From: Membranipora membranacea
Taxonomy: Eukaryota; Bryozoa; Gymnolaemata; Cheilostomatida; Membraniporidae
Assembly (NCBI GenBank): GCA_914767715.1
Contig: OU612068.1
Coordinates: 7,750,001 to 7,814,000 of the forward strand
Length of the DNA stretch: 64,000 bases
Reading direction: 5' to 3'
The notes beneath the pieces were generated by a model, which made no database searches, had not been told where the DNA came from, and saw only the letters and a program-made list of their open reading frames with translations. Below are positions 26,456 through 39,000 of the stretch, piece after piece. Each line of letters begins with the position of its first letter. The stretch's first letter is position 1. A program made the translations under genes and the position numbers.

Positions 26456-29400
26456 ATGCCTCCCAGGAGAACAAAAGATGAAATAAAGAAGAAACAAGAG
26501 ATAGCTGCAAAGGTATTGTGCTTATTCTTTTAAAAAGCAATTCCATCACCAATACTGTTTCCATGATTGTCTTCACAATGGTTGTTCATTGGACTGGCCT
26601 TCATTTGGTGCTACTTACTGCATCTACTCTAGCACTTTACTTTGTTGAAATACCTTATAATATGCCTAGTTGGCTAGTAGTTTGAAAGTTTGCTTCAGTT
26701 TGTAGCCAATCTGTTGTTCCAAACCATTGTATTTGGATAATGTATATGTCATTGTGCAAGGAGCCCATTATATTACATCTGATTTAATTCGATCTCTTGT
26801 ATTTTCATCATGATAGCAAGGAGTAAAAGGGGAATCCCTCTTACTCCTTGATGATAGTAATCCGAGTTTCACATCATTTAGTCATGTAAATCCCTACAAA
26901 TCTTTATCGAAAGGGGGGGGGGGCGATTTTTGTTTGAAATGGTAGCTTAAACTTGCACCAATCAGGATTGTTAAGATTCTCCTGCGTTAGGAGCTCAATC
27001 CATCAGCGAGGTGCCAGTTAGACAAGTTGTAGACAATATGATCTGTTTGCAAAAAAACATACCTAATACCTAAATACCAGCATGCCAATCATGAACACGA
27101 CGCTTACATATATTCAATCATGTTTATAATGATGCGTAAGTTACCGGATACATTGGTACATAATAAGGTTTGCTTTGCCTATGGCCATATAAGACATGGA
27201 TAATAAATGTAAGTATTTACCGTCTTTCCGTTGCTGACATCAGGTGAGGGAGATAAAGGAACGTCAGCAGAAATGGATGAATGAGAAGAAGGAATGTGAG
27301 GATGGAGCACATTCAGTCAAACCCAAGTCAACTCCGAGTCACCAGACATTACACACATCACCACCAGGTCATTCAGAAATACTGGAGAGTATATCACCAG
27401 AGAGGAACCATGTTGAGAAATGGTTACATCAAAACAGTACACCAGTAAATCCTATCAGTAACTCGTCATATCAACCCAGTAAGATCTCATGCCTAACACA
27501 AATAACTTTTTTTTAATTCTTGAAATGAGCAAGTACCTATATGATGAGAAACAGAAGAACGATTAATTTATTCAACTCCCACCTATACCAATTACATTTC
27601 GATTCATATTTTGTTTGTTGAAAGAGAGTTTGCCCAGATTTTAGTCATCCATATAAGTCAGCATTGCCTCCTCTACTGCTGTTTCTCTTGATCTATTCTT
27701 TCTGGTAATACTAAAATGAACGCTATGCATATTCCGGAGAGATCTATTTATTATTTTGCAGGTAATTATGAAACTCCACCAATGAGCTCCTCAGATGATT
27801 TTAATGATGTTGCTGATAGAATAATTCACCGTGTCAAGGACAGACTTGGTGTCAGTACAAACTATGATAGATCACCTCATCGCCCTCATGAGGAGGGATA
27901 CAGTCAGGAGACTACAATCACCAGTCATAAACTTCTCACAGCTCACTGCTGCCCTAAGTGTCAAAAACTAATGGTAAGGATTGAGTGTCTCTGATGGTGG
28001 GTGTAAGATTCTGGTATTGGGCTGGATTTATACAGCTTCTATTAACCATGTGGATTTTTGAGTTGCACAACCTGACTAATTCAAAACCATGCTGACTCTC
28101 ACGATCTGACTGGGCATGTAGATCACTGATATACTAGGCTATCTTTACCACAAAGAAGATGTCATGAGGCTAAGTATGCACCATGCCTGACTTTAATTTA
28201 CGCATGTGCAAGAACAATGAGTTTAGTTTGGGTTCAGATTTCAATTTTGGTCAGAGAGAATGATATACCCCCTTCATGAACTGCCTAATAAATTGAGCTA
28301 ATATGGACAATAGAAGATAACTCAATTCCGCACTCAATTGGGAGCGTGCCACCAGAGCAGGTAGCCAATCAGATAGCTTCGGAGTTCCGATACTCAGTAT
28401 AGCAGAGGACTCAAAACTGCAAAGTTTATTAATTTGACTTTTCTTGTTTCATTGACAGATTTCACCACATCATTCACCGATGATGCTGATTCCATGTGGA
28501 CATAACTTATGTGAGGCATGCTGCCGGGGTGCTGTTACATGTTATACATGTGATACTGATATCGGCAGCCATACTAGTAACATAATGCTACAGCAGATCA
28601 TACAGAGCAAAACCTCTACAGATAATCGCAGAGTATCAAACACACCAAAAGGTCACCAAACTAGCCAAAGAGATGGTTAGTATCCATAGAGATTGCTCAT
28701 GTTCACACTGATTTCAAGATTGCACTATATGGATGTGTATCTATGATCGCTAGAGTCAATAGTCTGAGTACAATATCTGTTCCCACACCTAAATCTGGAA
28801 GTAGAAAATGACTCCAGGTCGCCACACCTTTATCCACACGCTTTACATTCCGTATTTTCAACCTTCCCAATGGTGGCTTATGAATCTAGCTGTATGATAC
28901 AGTTTTCGTGTTACACCACAGAGGACACAATTCATTAATTAAATGTGTGCGATCAAGGATTTGGGATCTTCAACCCCTTGGTGTCATAGACTAATATTAA
29001 GATTATTCTAATTATTAAGAATATTCTAATATTAAGATTATTCTTCTATTCCTAAAGATACGGAAAGTGAAATACAGACATTGCTTCTGAGAAAAGATGC
29101 AATGGCAGAAGAGAAGTCTAATATAAAACAAAAGATATCACAGATCAACCGATCGATCGAGGTGAGCTTCTCTATAGTAGTAGGGGGGAGGTAATATCTC
29201 ATACATCAGATTGTGGGCTGTTGAGTTGATTATAAACTCAGCAATAGATGGACATGTTTTATAACTGATTATGGCAGCATGACTGCCATGGCTGCATTGT
29301 TTGTATTTTGAGGTGATTGCTCTTTTAAACTGATCCCAATCAAATCAAGCAACCTGATCCCTGCTAAATTACCCTAATCTAAATTGCAATGTCACAACTT

Positions 29401-29878
29401 ATAATTTAGAGCAAAGATGTTGCTGAAAGTTGTTTTAACATTTGACAGTCCATGTTAGAGTATGCCATGCATGAGAATAGCGAAGGTCAACTATGACAGT
29501 CTTTTATTCTCCCTATCACCCGTGAGTTTTTATTGCTATGACCTATCTGCTGGAATTTCTTGGCTGGGATGATTTCCCGAACCTCCGTAATGAACTGGAC
29601 ATTGCTATATTATGAAGGTAACCTACCCACCTATTTTATAATTCTAGAAAGAGGCAGCTCAAATAACATCCATTGAGGAAGCGGAAAGCTCCATAATAAA
29701 AGAGATCGCACAACTCCAAAATAAAATGACTCTCTTACACCAGCATAAAGAAGAATTTAGAGAAAAGATAACTTCGTATAATGCTGATATAACATCTGAA
29801 CATAAGAAAATAACACTGATAGATGAGACGACAGAATATCTCAATGACCAATTGAGTAAACTCAGACGGAAAGTGTAA
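26456..29878 (+). CDS. RING-finger (C3HC4) coiled-coil protein, probable E3 ubiquitin ligase
   Basis: Exons 26456-26512, 27244-27478, 27762-27973, 28459-28675, 29058-29161 and 29648-29878 join in phase to 1056 nt (351 aa). All have GT-AG borders. The first exon encodes a basic start (MPPRRTKDEIKKKQ) with an in-frame TAA two codons upstream of the ATG. Residues 1-160 are polar and low in complexity. A compact RING follows: C161, C164, C181, H183, C186, C189, C196, C199, containing PCGHNLCEAC, in the order C3HC4. From about 242 to the end the sequence is Glu/Lys/Gln-rich heptad-like helix, a likely coiled coil that ends shortly after LRRKV. RING plus coiled coil is the architecture of many E3 ligases, so ubiquitin transfer is inferred. 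There is no B-box or PRY/SPRY, so it is not a classical TRIM. I cannot name an orthologue. Confidence 0.85.
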
Positions 29879-31071
29879 GCTAGAAAATGAGCGCTGTGGA
29901 TGACATCTTACTGAAAACCACGAACAATAAAATCTCTAGAGAACGGTGTTCTTTTTGTCCTTCGTAAAGAACTTGCACCTCTGTGGGTGTGCCCGCCCTG
30001 CTACTGAATGAAGACAGCATCAATGAGGTTTCCAGCGAATAATTGTTATGGTTGTTGTCAGGATTTATTATTTTTTCATGTAATTACTTTTTACACAATT
30101 TTGTCCTTGCCGCAAATGGAATTCCGTCCCTTTTTCACTTTATACTTTATTAATATTAAACTTTTCAGCTAACAGCCTCATTTAGACTTAGACAACCTCT
30201 TCAATGAAACTGTGTATAAAATGACCTTCTCGGAGAGGCTTATTTGCAGCTAAGAATTTTTCCCGGACTACTTAGTAAGGATTTTATATCGGGTTATCCT
30301 TTCTTGCTATATCACACAAATATTATTCTACCAATATTACTGATGTTCTACCGTTAATTCTAGCATGGCCATTTCTGTGCTCTGACTTAAAACTGTTTCA
30401 TTTACCTCAAGAATTAGGATAATGGAACTTAATATAGTCTCGATTTCACAACCAAACACCGTCCCTGTCCCAAGTGAAACTCTTCTACTAGTAGCTAGCA
30501 GCCAATCGATCTATGGAGTTGTGGTTAATCACATATCACTACTGATCAGCACTGCGTGGCATAATTTTGTAATGCCATCAACTTAGGATTAAACAGAGCT
30601 AAAAAAAAAATGCTGTGAGTTTCTGGCAAGACACAGCTCCGAAAATATCATATTCTTATTATTTCACATAACCACTCATAAAAAAACTTATTATACGATG
30701 AGAGAGAAGCGAAACAAAAACAAGACTGCCATGTAATTTATATCAAAATAGTTTATAATATATTTTTTGTGCTGTGGGCTTACATGGATCAAAAATGATA
30801 TTATATATAATATAATTTTTGATCCATGTAAGCCCACAGCGCAAACAAAACCATTATAGAATATGACAGCCTTGCTTTATTTTAGATCAAGTATGATCCA
30901 ATAAATTCAAAAAATGATTTGATATAGTTGCTATGTTAAAAAATATTACCAAAGATACTTGAATGAATTACTTGAAAAGCTCCACTTTAGTTAGGTCTTA
31001 TTGTATAAAGTTATAATCAGCGTTAAATATTATTCACCCACAATGAGCGAGTAAATAATAAAATGTCCATG
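29879..31071. other. Intergenic interval and 3' flank of MTARC copy 1
   Basis: 29879-30590 holds no recognisable gene. From about 30600 the sequence resembles the stretches at about 39490 and 48740 (shared GTGAGTTTCTGGCAAGACA and AGAGAGAAGCGAAACAAAAA). It therefore marks the left edge of the MTARC tandem unit. Confidence 0.6.
30766..30845. repeat. 80-bp palindrome in the 3' flank of MTARC copy 1
   Basis: 31-base arms at 30766-30796 and 30815-30845 are reverse complements with one mismatch, around an 18-base AT core. Only the right-arm sequence has a counterpart in the equivalent flanks near 39680 and 48930. The left arm therefore looks like a local inverted copy made in this unit. Confidence 0.85.
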
Positions 31072-34000
31072 TCACATCTCTGTAACAGCCACGTGATCCT
31101 GCACTGTGATCTTCCCACCATGAAGCAGAGCAGTGTTGATTCCGAACACACAGAAGTTTCTTTGTTTTTTTCCAGTTCCTCTCCTGTACCTATAGAGGGA
31201 GAGGAAATAAAAAAGATATGTCAGTATTTGAGGGTGAAATACAGATGATATATCCTGAAACAATAAAACAGTTTTCTGAGCTCTCATTTATGCCTCAAGT
31301 CGGAGTTGTCCTCTCTCCAGTTTGGTACTTTTAACCCACGCCGCATAGGAAAAACCTGCTGAAAGAGGGTTATCTTGAAAACAGCTTATGTTAGGATAAA
31401 AATGGTTTTTGATTCAGAGTCTGCACCATTGAAAACCCTGGGAGTTGTGTTTCCAAATCATTAGAGGCTTGAATGTTGACAAATCTTAATTTTAGCGACG
31501 AAACTCATGAAAAATTCTGCCAAATTGTCCGCAAAACAGGCAGAAAATGCTATGATTGACTATCCAAATACTAAAATTATTTCCCAAACTATGTCCACAT
31601 GAGTTTTCAATGTTGCAGATTCTGAATCAAAAATAATTTTTATCCTATTCTAAGTGGTTTTCAATATAACCCTCTTTTCAGCACATTTTTTCTATGCGGC
31701 GTGGGTTAAAAGTACCAAACTGGAGAGAGGACAACTCTGAAATCAGGCCTAAATCAGAGCTCAGAAAACTGTCTATAGATACACAAGTTTAACACTTTTG
31801 TGATTTATTCACATAAGGCAAAAAACTTCTTTTATGATGAGAAAATAACATACATAACAAATATATATTATATACATAACATAAACAAATTTCAGAATCG
31901 CCTTTAGCTGAAGTCGTCTCCAGTTGAAAAAAGGGGGACAACTCTACATATAAAATTCACATAGAGCGCTAACTCTTGGCAAGGCTTTTTGCGTTATGTG
32001 CCAATTTCAACTGACCTGTTACTTTATGAAATTTATACCATGTTTGTCAAGTTTTTAAGGCTTGCCTCTGAGACCTTATGGCAGATTGCTTCCATATATT
32101 CATTTATTGTACCACGTCGAAAAAGAGGTGGTGCACAAGCAATCAAAATATTCAACACTTATCTATTATAAATTTCATTCAATTTACCCAGATAACTGAG
32201 CATGGCTTGCAGGGATAATGTTGGTTTTAAGTAAGTATATGCCCTGTCAGAGTAACCCCAAATCTTTGTTGTATCCCAAATAAGGTGCTACAAGTTTATT
32301 TATTTCCACACAATCCACTATCATTCATTACAGACTCTCTCATACTTAAATAATGTTGTCATGGGTTCCTTAGTTGGCCTAATCTGCTGCTTCTCATAAT
32401 CAACAGTGATTAACTGACAACGAAGACAAGGTCTGCTGTTGCACATGACAACTTCAGGTCCAACGCACACCTCCTTCCAATTATCCTGTATTATAAAGAC
32501 ACATAAACACACGAGCAAAGTCAAGGTGAACATACATCAATAGGAGAGTTTGTTGTGATAGATTTATGTCAAGTTAAAAACAGCAACTTTGCAACCAGTG
32601 CTGGAGGCATTTGCATCTAGATTGGTTCGTCTTGTGACAGGGTAAGTTGTGATGTTAAAATGTGAATACAGTGTCATTAACAGAAATAATGAAGCTCTCC
32701 TAATATCCTATAAATCCCTATATGACTGATTTTTAGCGTGCATTATCCCACATAGAAAGTGATGGTTGAAGATGAGACCAAATAAAATAATTGGAAGCTC
32801 AAGGCTGTCGGTTACTGGTAACGCATTATGTCATGCATAAAAAATTGTGTCAACCAAACCAACTCAAAGATCGAACAAGAACAAAACCTATTTAGACTAT
32901 CATTTACCTCATCATAAGGTTTAAGCTCAGATCCATCTGTTGTGCCTTTAGATATGACAATATTTGGTCTGAACACGTTCATTCTCACAGGATCAGAAAC
33001 GGAGTTGATTCTCTTATTCAGGTCCTGGAGGGTGGACTCGTTGGTGATCAGATAAGGATGAGAACCAGCAAACATAACCTGAAATTTTGAAAATTTATAG
33101 TCTACTGTAGAGTTCTTTCTCAAAAATCACTTTGATATTAATGTAATTTAAGAGTTGCGGTCTTTTTGTCAATGATAAAGATTTGATTTTTATCAAAGAC
33201 TTGGAAAATATCATTGGTTAACCTCTGACCACTCTGACACACTCATTCTGATCTTGGTGTACTATATGGTTACCTTGTGGTCTGGAGTTGGGTTCAGGTT
33301 ATGTTCGGGATTAATCCTCCTTTCCAGCGCACTATGATGTGCAGCAAAGATGACAGGCTTGTTCAGTAGCAGAGAAAACCAGTCAGAATACTTCTTTCCC
33401 AGTTGAATGTAAGATATTTGAGTTGAATCATACCACCTGTGAAATAGAAAAAAAAGAGAGTGAGTTGAAGAAGGGGACATCTGTCTGTGAGGTTACAATA
33501 TCCACGCCATATAGCTAGCTCTCAGCTTGTAGATAGGATGAAGCACATCTAGGGCCCCAAATAGCCTCAATATTCAGTGGACTACAGTGGGGTAGGAACA
33601 TAGATCTTTCAACACTTTTGTGCTGAAATCCCAGGTCTCTTACTTACTGAGCCACCTTCTACTCCTAAAGAGGCAGGTCAGTTTTGATAACTAGACTTGA
33701 CTTCCCTAGAATTTTGGCACACCCAATTTTAAATCAGAAAACCATAGACAAAATCATTTTATAAATTTTTCAGGTTCAAAGGTGTTACAAGTTCAGTTAG
33801 TTTTGCTCATAAACAAACAAAATTTTTTAGATGTATATGGTATTTTGGTCAATTGGTCAATTGGCCATATTGGTCAATTATATCTGTTGATAGGTAACGG
33901 AGTGACAGCTTTGTCTTGGATTACCAGTATATTTTATCTACTTTAAAAAGCTGATACATCTAAAATCAATTTAGTAACAAAGGATTATATAACGTCACCT

Positions 34001-35752
34001 ATTACCAAGGGTTGACCACCGATAACTCCCAGGGACTTGATGATGCTACAACACATTTAACATTGATGGCCATTTTTATTTTCACCATATTTAAGAGTGA
34101 CGTCAACAACCCAGACAAAATAGTAGGCTATATTTCTTTAGTGAGTACATCCTGATCACCGAGTGAAATCCCTTGGTCTTATCTTATCACCCAACAGGCA
34201 CCAGTAACTGTTGTCACTATTTTTACCATAACAAGTGAGATAAATAACCTGGACAAAAAGCTGGTTATCTCGTTTGAGACACCTGGTCAGGGAAAAAACG
34301 CCCTCCCCCCTTCCATTAGATTCCCGTAGCTCTAAGAATGAAATTAAATTGATGAAGCCACCTAAATTATTAATAAAACCAATTTGGGAATCGCTCAGTC
34401 AAAAATCAAACGCTCAAAATTCTGGAAATAACCCTGCATGATTTTTTCTAGGTTGCACCTTATATTAATGTTATATATATCGTGTTTTTTAATTTTTTAT
34501 TTTGATGACTTTTTATTTAGTGCAATGCATAGCGATTTTGTTGATTTTAGGATGAAAAATAAAAACATACATACATACATAAACGCACGGTGGCTAATAG
34601 CTAATGAAGGTCACCCAATGTTTACTGATACATGTACAAAACTTACGTAGTTTGCAGAACGTTGTTTGAGTCTAACGATGGCTCTGCCAAAGGAATTCTA
34701 AGGTTTTCCATTTCTGGTGCTTCAAGCAGAAGACAATCCTCTCTCTCCTGATACTCTACCGCTATGATCAATAGCTTTAAGTTCTGCGTTAGCATGATTC
34801 TCTTTCCATTCTCCATAACCATGAACTGTCTAAAAACATTATTGGATGGAATGAAGGACATTCTCAATATAGCTAGTAATGAAAAATATCAAGTGCAATT
34901 TTTCACATATAGAGCTAGAACTGAAAGTTTCAGGGAGTCATATCCAAAAAGGATGACAGTGGGATCAGATTAGGCTGAGGGAGGGGTATGTCTGCAGCAT
35001 CAATATGTTCAGTGAAAATCTGAGTCTTAATATGGTACTTTTTAAACGACCAGACAACTATGCACAAACATCCCTACCGGAGCCCTTCCCGCTCAACGAC
35101 TTTCACTGGTCCACTGCACCTTGCCTAAACTTTCTATTCAGAGATGACCAAAGGTTGCCACTCAGCATCATTAAAAGTCAGATCAGGCCAGGTGGGGATT
35201 GTTTGGTGTTTTTTTTTTTTAAAAGGTAACGAATAATCTATAAGCGATGAGGCTCTATGTGCACAATAGTATCTGAGATGCTATTCGAAGAACAGAGCCC
35301 GAAAATAAGTATGTTCAAAAATAAGTTGGCGTTCAAAATACAGGAAGACGAGAAGAAAAAGCATTTACCAACACTGCTCACAGCGGCGAAACACCAGGGT
35401 GGCAGATGCTGCTTCAAGGCCGCTCTTCTAAGTATGAAGTGAAATGCTGACTATGGTATTTAATTAAAAAATTAAGATATACACTGCCTGAAATTCAGAG
35501 AAAGATCGAAGCTTACCTGTCTCGTAGATTCTTGTAACGCAGGCCACACTCGGTACAGTCAGCCCATTTCACAGGAATACCTGGACAAGCCTTTATCGGA
35601 TAGATCACCAGCTCAGATACTTTCCCTATGATAACTATTTCCTTTCTTGATTTATAATACACAAAGGTAGCAGTAAGTAGTGCTGCCAACGACCCAAATA
35701 GTAGAGTGGATGACGAGACCGCTGGCAGGTGTGCAAAGTATGTCACCGACAT
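31072..35752 (-). CDS. MTARC: Mitochondrial amidoxime-reducing component, tandem copy 1
   Basis: Exons 35517-35752, 34647-34829, 33274-33436, 32908-33078, 32346-32485 and 31072-31189 join to 1011 nt (336 aa), almost exactly the human mARC length. The family is a molybdenum-cofactor enzyme of the outer mitochondrial membrane that reduces N-hydroxylated substrates with cytochrome b5 and its reductase. Residues about 13-32 form the N-terminal membrane anchor. The beta-barrel domain follows with VSELVIYPIKACPGIPV, then a GL-x2-KNLRDR block. FRPNIVIS opens the MOSC core, and a Cys pair in RPCLRCQLITVD (C271, C274) holds the expected molybdenum ligand. The tail is CVFGINTALLHGG-KITVQD. Donor AA|GTATGA at 32345 was chosen for exon 5 because it alone joins the last exon in the frame that matches the family C-terminus. 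A 5'UTR exon precedes the coding start. Exon 2 (183 nt) is phase-symmetric. Confidence 0.93.
31269..31771. mobile_element. 503-bp inverted-repeat (MITE-like) element in MTARC copy 1
   Basis: Left arm (from CAGTTTTCTGAGCTC at 31269, about 160 bases) and right arm (ending GAGCTCAGAAAACTG at 31771) are imperfect reverse complements. Both carry TTTGGTACTTTTAACCCACG or its complement. The same intron in copies 2 and 3 lacks it. The target-site duplication is unclear; TA or ATA is possible. No coding capacity was seen. Confidence 0.8.
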
Positions 35753-35935
35753 GCTGCAACATAAAATATCCAAATCTCACAAACATTTATACATATATGC
35801 ATGTAATATATAATGTATACATTTTGGACAATCCAAATCATTTTTGTTTTTCGTTGGAAAGCTTTACAGGTACTCAAATACATGGCACTGTTAGTATATC
35901 ATGTTTATATACCTGGAACCGTGATAATAATTTAC

Positions 35936-36000
35936 CTTAGGAGGATATTTCTGAATTCTGTTGATTTGAGTTTGGTCTGCTCCAGTTGCCTTTTATCATA
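35936..36000 (-). promoter_or_regulatory. 5'UTR exon and upstream ORF of MTARC copy 1
   Basis: A donor (CTCCTAAG|GTAAAT) ends an untranslated exon at 35936; the acceptor beside 35753 lies one base before the coding ATG. The exon carries a 20-codon upstream ORF, 35999-35937, ending in TAA immediately before the donor. Its product starts MIKGNWSRPNSNQQ. The same ORF exists in the other two copies. Confidence 0.65.
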
Positions 36001-36085
36001 CAGTAAAAGAAATACTCTCTCGCAGCTCAACAGTGCACATGAAGTTCACTATAAACAAGTAGATATTTATATGTTTTTGCTTTGA

Positions 36086-36090
36086 CCAAT
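36086..36090 (+). promoter_or_regulatory. CCAAT box conserved in MTARC promoters (copy 1)
   Basis: GACCAATCA about 90 bases upstream of the upstream-ORF start, in reverse orientation to the gene. The same motif lies in equivalent positions at 45683-45687 and 53758-53762. Conservation in the diverged copy 3 suggests an NF-Y-type site. Binding is inferred. Confidence 0.5.
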
Positions 36091-39000
36091 CAGAATGGAC
36101 TCCATCATTATTTTACTACAATCAAATAAAAAAAAAGGTAAGTGTAATGCCCCACCCTAGCAGGCAAAACATAAATGCACAGGGGCAGATAACCAACGGA
36201 AGACCATTTGGAAATATTCACGCCCTGTTTCAATCTTATCCAATGTATCATGACAATGACATCATATACCATAATACAACAGACAACTTACACATACGAC
36301 AACCAGTCAGGCGATCAATGAGGGTGAACATTGATAGGTTCTTTTTATGACACTAATGCAACCAAACAAGTTATTGCAAATGTGGATCGGTGAATTACTT
36401 TTAGAATGCAAGCCGCATAAGACAACAAGATCCTAAAAGGAACCGGAAGCCCCTAGAGCTAGGGGATCTTATGCCTCTCATTACTTCACACTTGATGTTA
36501 TAGAGGGCTTCCGGCGTCGGGCGAATTTACCACCCCTTTAAAGCAAACCACAACAATAACAATAGAAAATACAACTTGACTTACTTTGACTTATGTTGCA
36601 GAACTCCTAGTGGAATATTGCGCCAGAATCGCCTTCTCCTTTCCCTTCCATCTTTCTCGATCTCTAGCCATCTCGCTAGCCTCCGCCCACGACTTGATGT
36701 TGTGTACCTTCATCTGTTTGAGCGCCGTTCTTCGCCAAGTCTGATTGGGTTGCCCTCTCCTTCGGGTGCCTTCAGGGGCCCATCCGAGACTGGTGTGAGG
36801 GAGAGATTCCTTCCTCCTTAGGCTGTGTCCTAGGTATCTCCATCTTCTAAGAAAATACAACATTGTCCAGAAAACCAAATCTTCATTTGTTTGTCTACGC
36901 ATGTTCAAAATATCCAAACTGAAAGATGTCGAAATCAGAAAATATCAAAAAGCCTTGAAATCCAAAGTCAGAAAGATCGGTAAGCTCAGAAATTCATTTA
37001 ACCAAGATAAAGTCCTCGAAAAAACCGAGTGAAAAGCTGGCCAACAGATTAACAAGCTAAAACCTTACTTACAGTAAATTAGATGAGGTTTGTACTCCAA
37101 AGATAATTTCCAAAGAAGATGATGAACTTGGTGGAATCCTGTAGTCACAGTTTTTAACTCCAACAACAGAACTCTCCTTCCTTTTTCACTCGAATCATTA
37201 CTGTCCCTTTATATAGCGTGAAAACCTTACAGCTGACAAGAAATTTCATTGGCCCATTCAAACTTGTCAAGCTGTTTTAAAAAAATTGTTAAAACGCGCC
37301 AAACTTTTCCCGGAACTAAATATAAGTTTAATCCCGCAATTAGACACAGGGTGTTTCTTTAATCAGATGTAATTAGGGTTTGGGACCACATGAAATACTT
37401 TTAAAACTCTTTCCAACTGTAATTTGGAGACCTCGTTACCATAATTATCTATGTTCTAAGCCTGTAATGATGTTAGATAGCGCTGGTGTTAGGGGTTGGT
37501 AAACGGTGTTGTAGTTTGTGCAAGGGAAATTTCTGTTGCTATTTTTAGCAGATAATACAACTTAAATACTCTAAATAACTCTAATATAAATGAACTATAA
37601 GCCCTTGATCTGACATTTCTAACAATAGAATGCAGTCCTCTTATCTGGTCACGCAGACCAAACCTATCTGTGACAGAAATCATAATATTCACTAGTCAAC
37701 GAGTTTTCGTACTGTTTACATCACAGCGCTCAGAGCACTCAGTTAACCTGTAAGTGTATTTTTCTACAACTCTTTTTACAGTGCATACACACAACACAAA
37801 TCTCATATTTCTTATGTTGTTGAATTTTTATCCCTTGCATTCATTCCTTCATGTGTAGTGTGCAACTTGACAATGTATAAACATGTCCTCATAATCAATT
37901 ATTATTTACAGTTGATGTACACAGAACTAGTCACCTATGCTCATAATTATTATATTGGAACGCTATAATATCCGCTCATAATGTGTGAGTTTTTCTTTGT
38001 GTACTATTTAGAATCATTTCCTTTCTTCCTTTGGTTAACGTGATATATCGCTTTTTAAAACTTTTTAATATTGTATTGGGGATCATGTCTAATAGTTATT
38101 TTCACAGTTGAAACCTCCCAAATATTTGACGTTGAGTCGCAGTGACCACTGAAAGTTCATTTTGGGGCAAAAAGTGCCCTTTTTAAATTGAGCCCTTTGT
38201 GCCTTGCTATTGAGGTATTTGATTAGTTTTTGCTTTCACCATATAGAGGAGGCATGGCACTAACTGGAGGAGTGACATTTTAGTCAGACTTCATATTTTT
38301 AGGCCTCCTGTCTTCGAGACTTAAACTTGATTTTTGCAATAGTAAAAGGGCCATTTCTGACCCCTCATTTCATGTGACCCCAATATTGCAGAAACTAAAA
38401 TTTCCAATTTATTATACCATTTTGGTCTTGCACTGTCACTTCCATCAACAATCTTACCAGATTACAGATCCTGGTTGTCACAACTGTAGCAAATAATAAC
38501 CCAAATTTTCACTAATTTTGGACAAAATTTTCCAGCCAAAAATCAGAAATTCAGAAATATGTCAGTCAAATTAATTGTTGCCAGCATGATGAACAGCAGG
38601 AGATTGTCTAGATTTTGGTCGAAGAAATTATTGATTATGGCTTTACATCATGAGATATTTGGATTTTTGTGGCTAAACTAGCTTTATTTGGTCCAAAACA
38701 TGCACTCCTTTCCAGCCAAAAAACTGAAAATAAGTTAAAGAACATGTTATACACACCAGCTTACATTACACTAGAGGGTATTTCCGAGGTTTTGAACTTG
38801 ACGTTTGATGATAAATTCAATAGTAGAGAACTTATGAGCATAAACATTCGTCTCGCGATGCTAAACAATCACCCAAAAAAGGTGATCCATTGTTGTACAC
38901 AATGTGCTTTGCATGTAATACTGCACAGATTTTCATCACGCTATTTCATAACGTAATTTACTACATCATTTGGCCCATTGCTGCCTATATGTTTTCAACG

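Noticed and set aside
32332-32345. A later donor (GTAATG) and stop for MTARC exon 5
   Set aside because: Using it breaks the phase with the last exon; the GTATGA donor at 32345 restores the expected C-terminal sequence and a length of 336 aa.
33437-34640. A possible missing MTARC exon between exons 2 and 3
   Set aside because: Exons 2 and 3 join directly in phase and line up with the human protein with no gap.
36147-36350. A 67-codon frame conserved at 45744-45947
   Set aside because: The two regions are almost identical DNA from recent conversion, so conservation carries no coding information; no family match.
38669-38956. A 95-codon open frame preserved in both tandem units (also 47909-48196)
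   Set aside because: The differences between the copies are about five amino-acid changes to one silent change, with no family match, so it shows no coding constraint.
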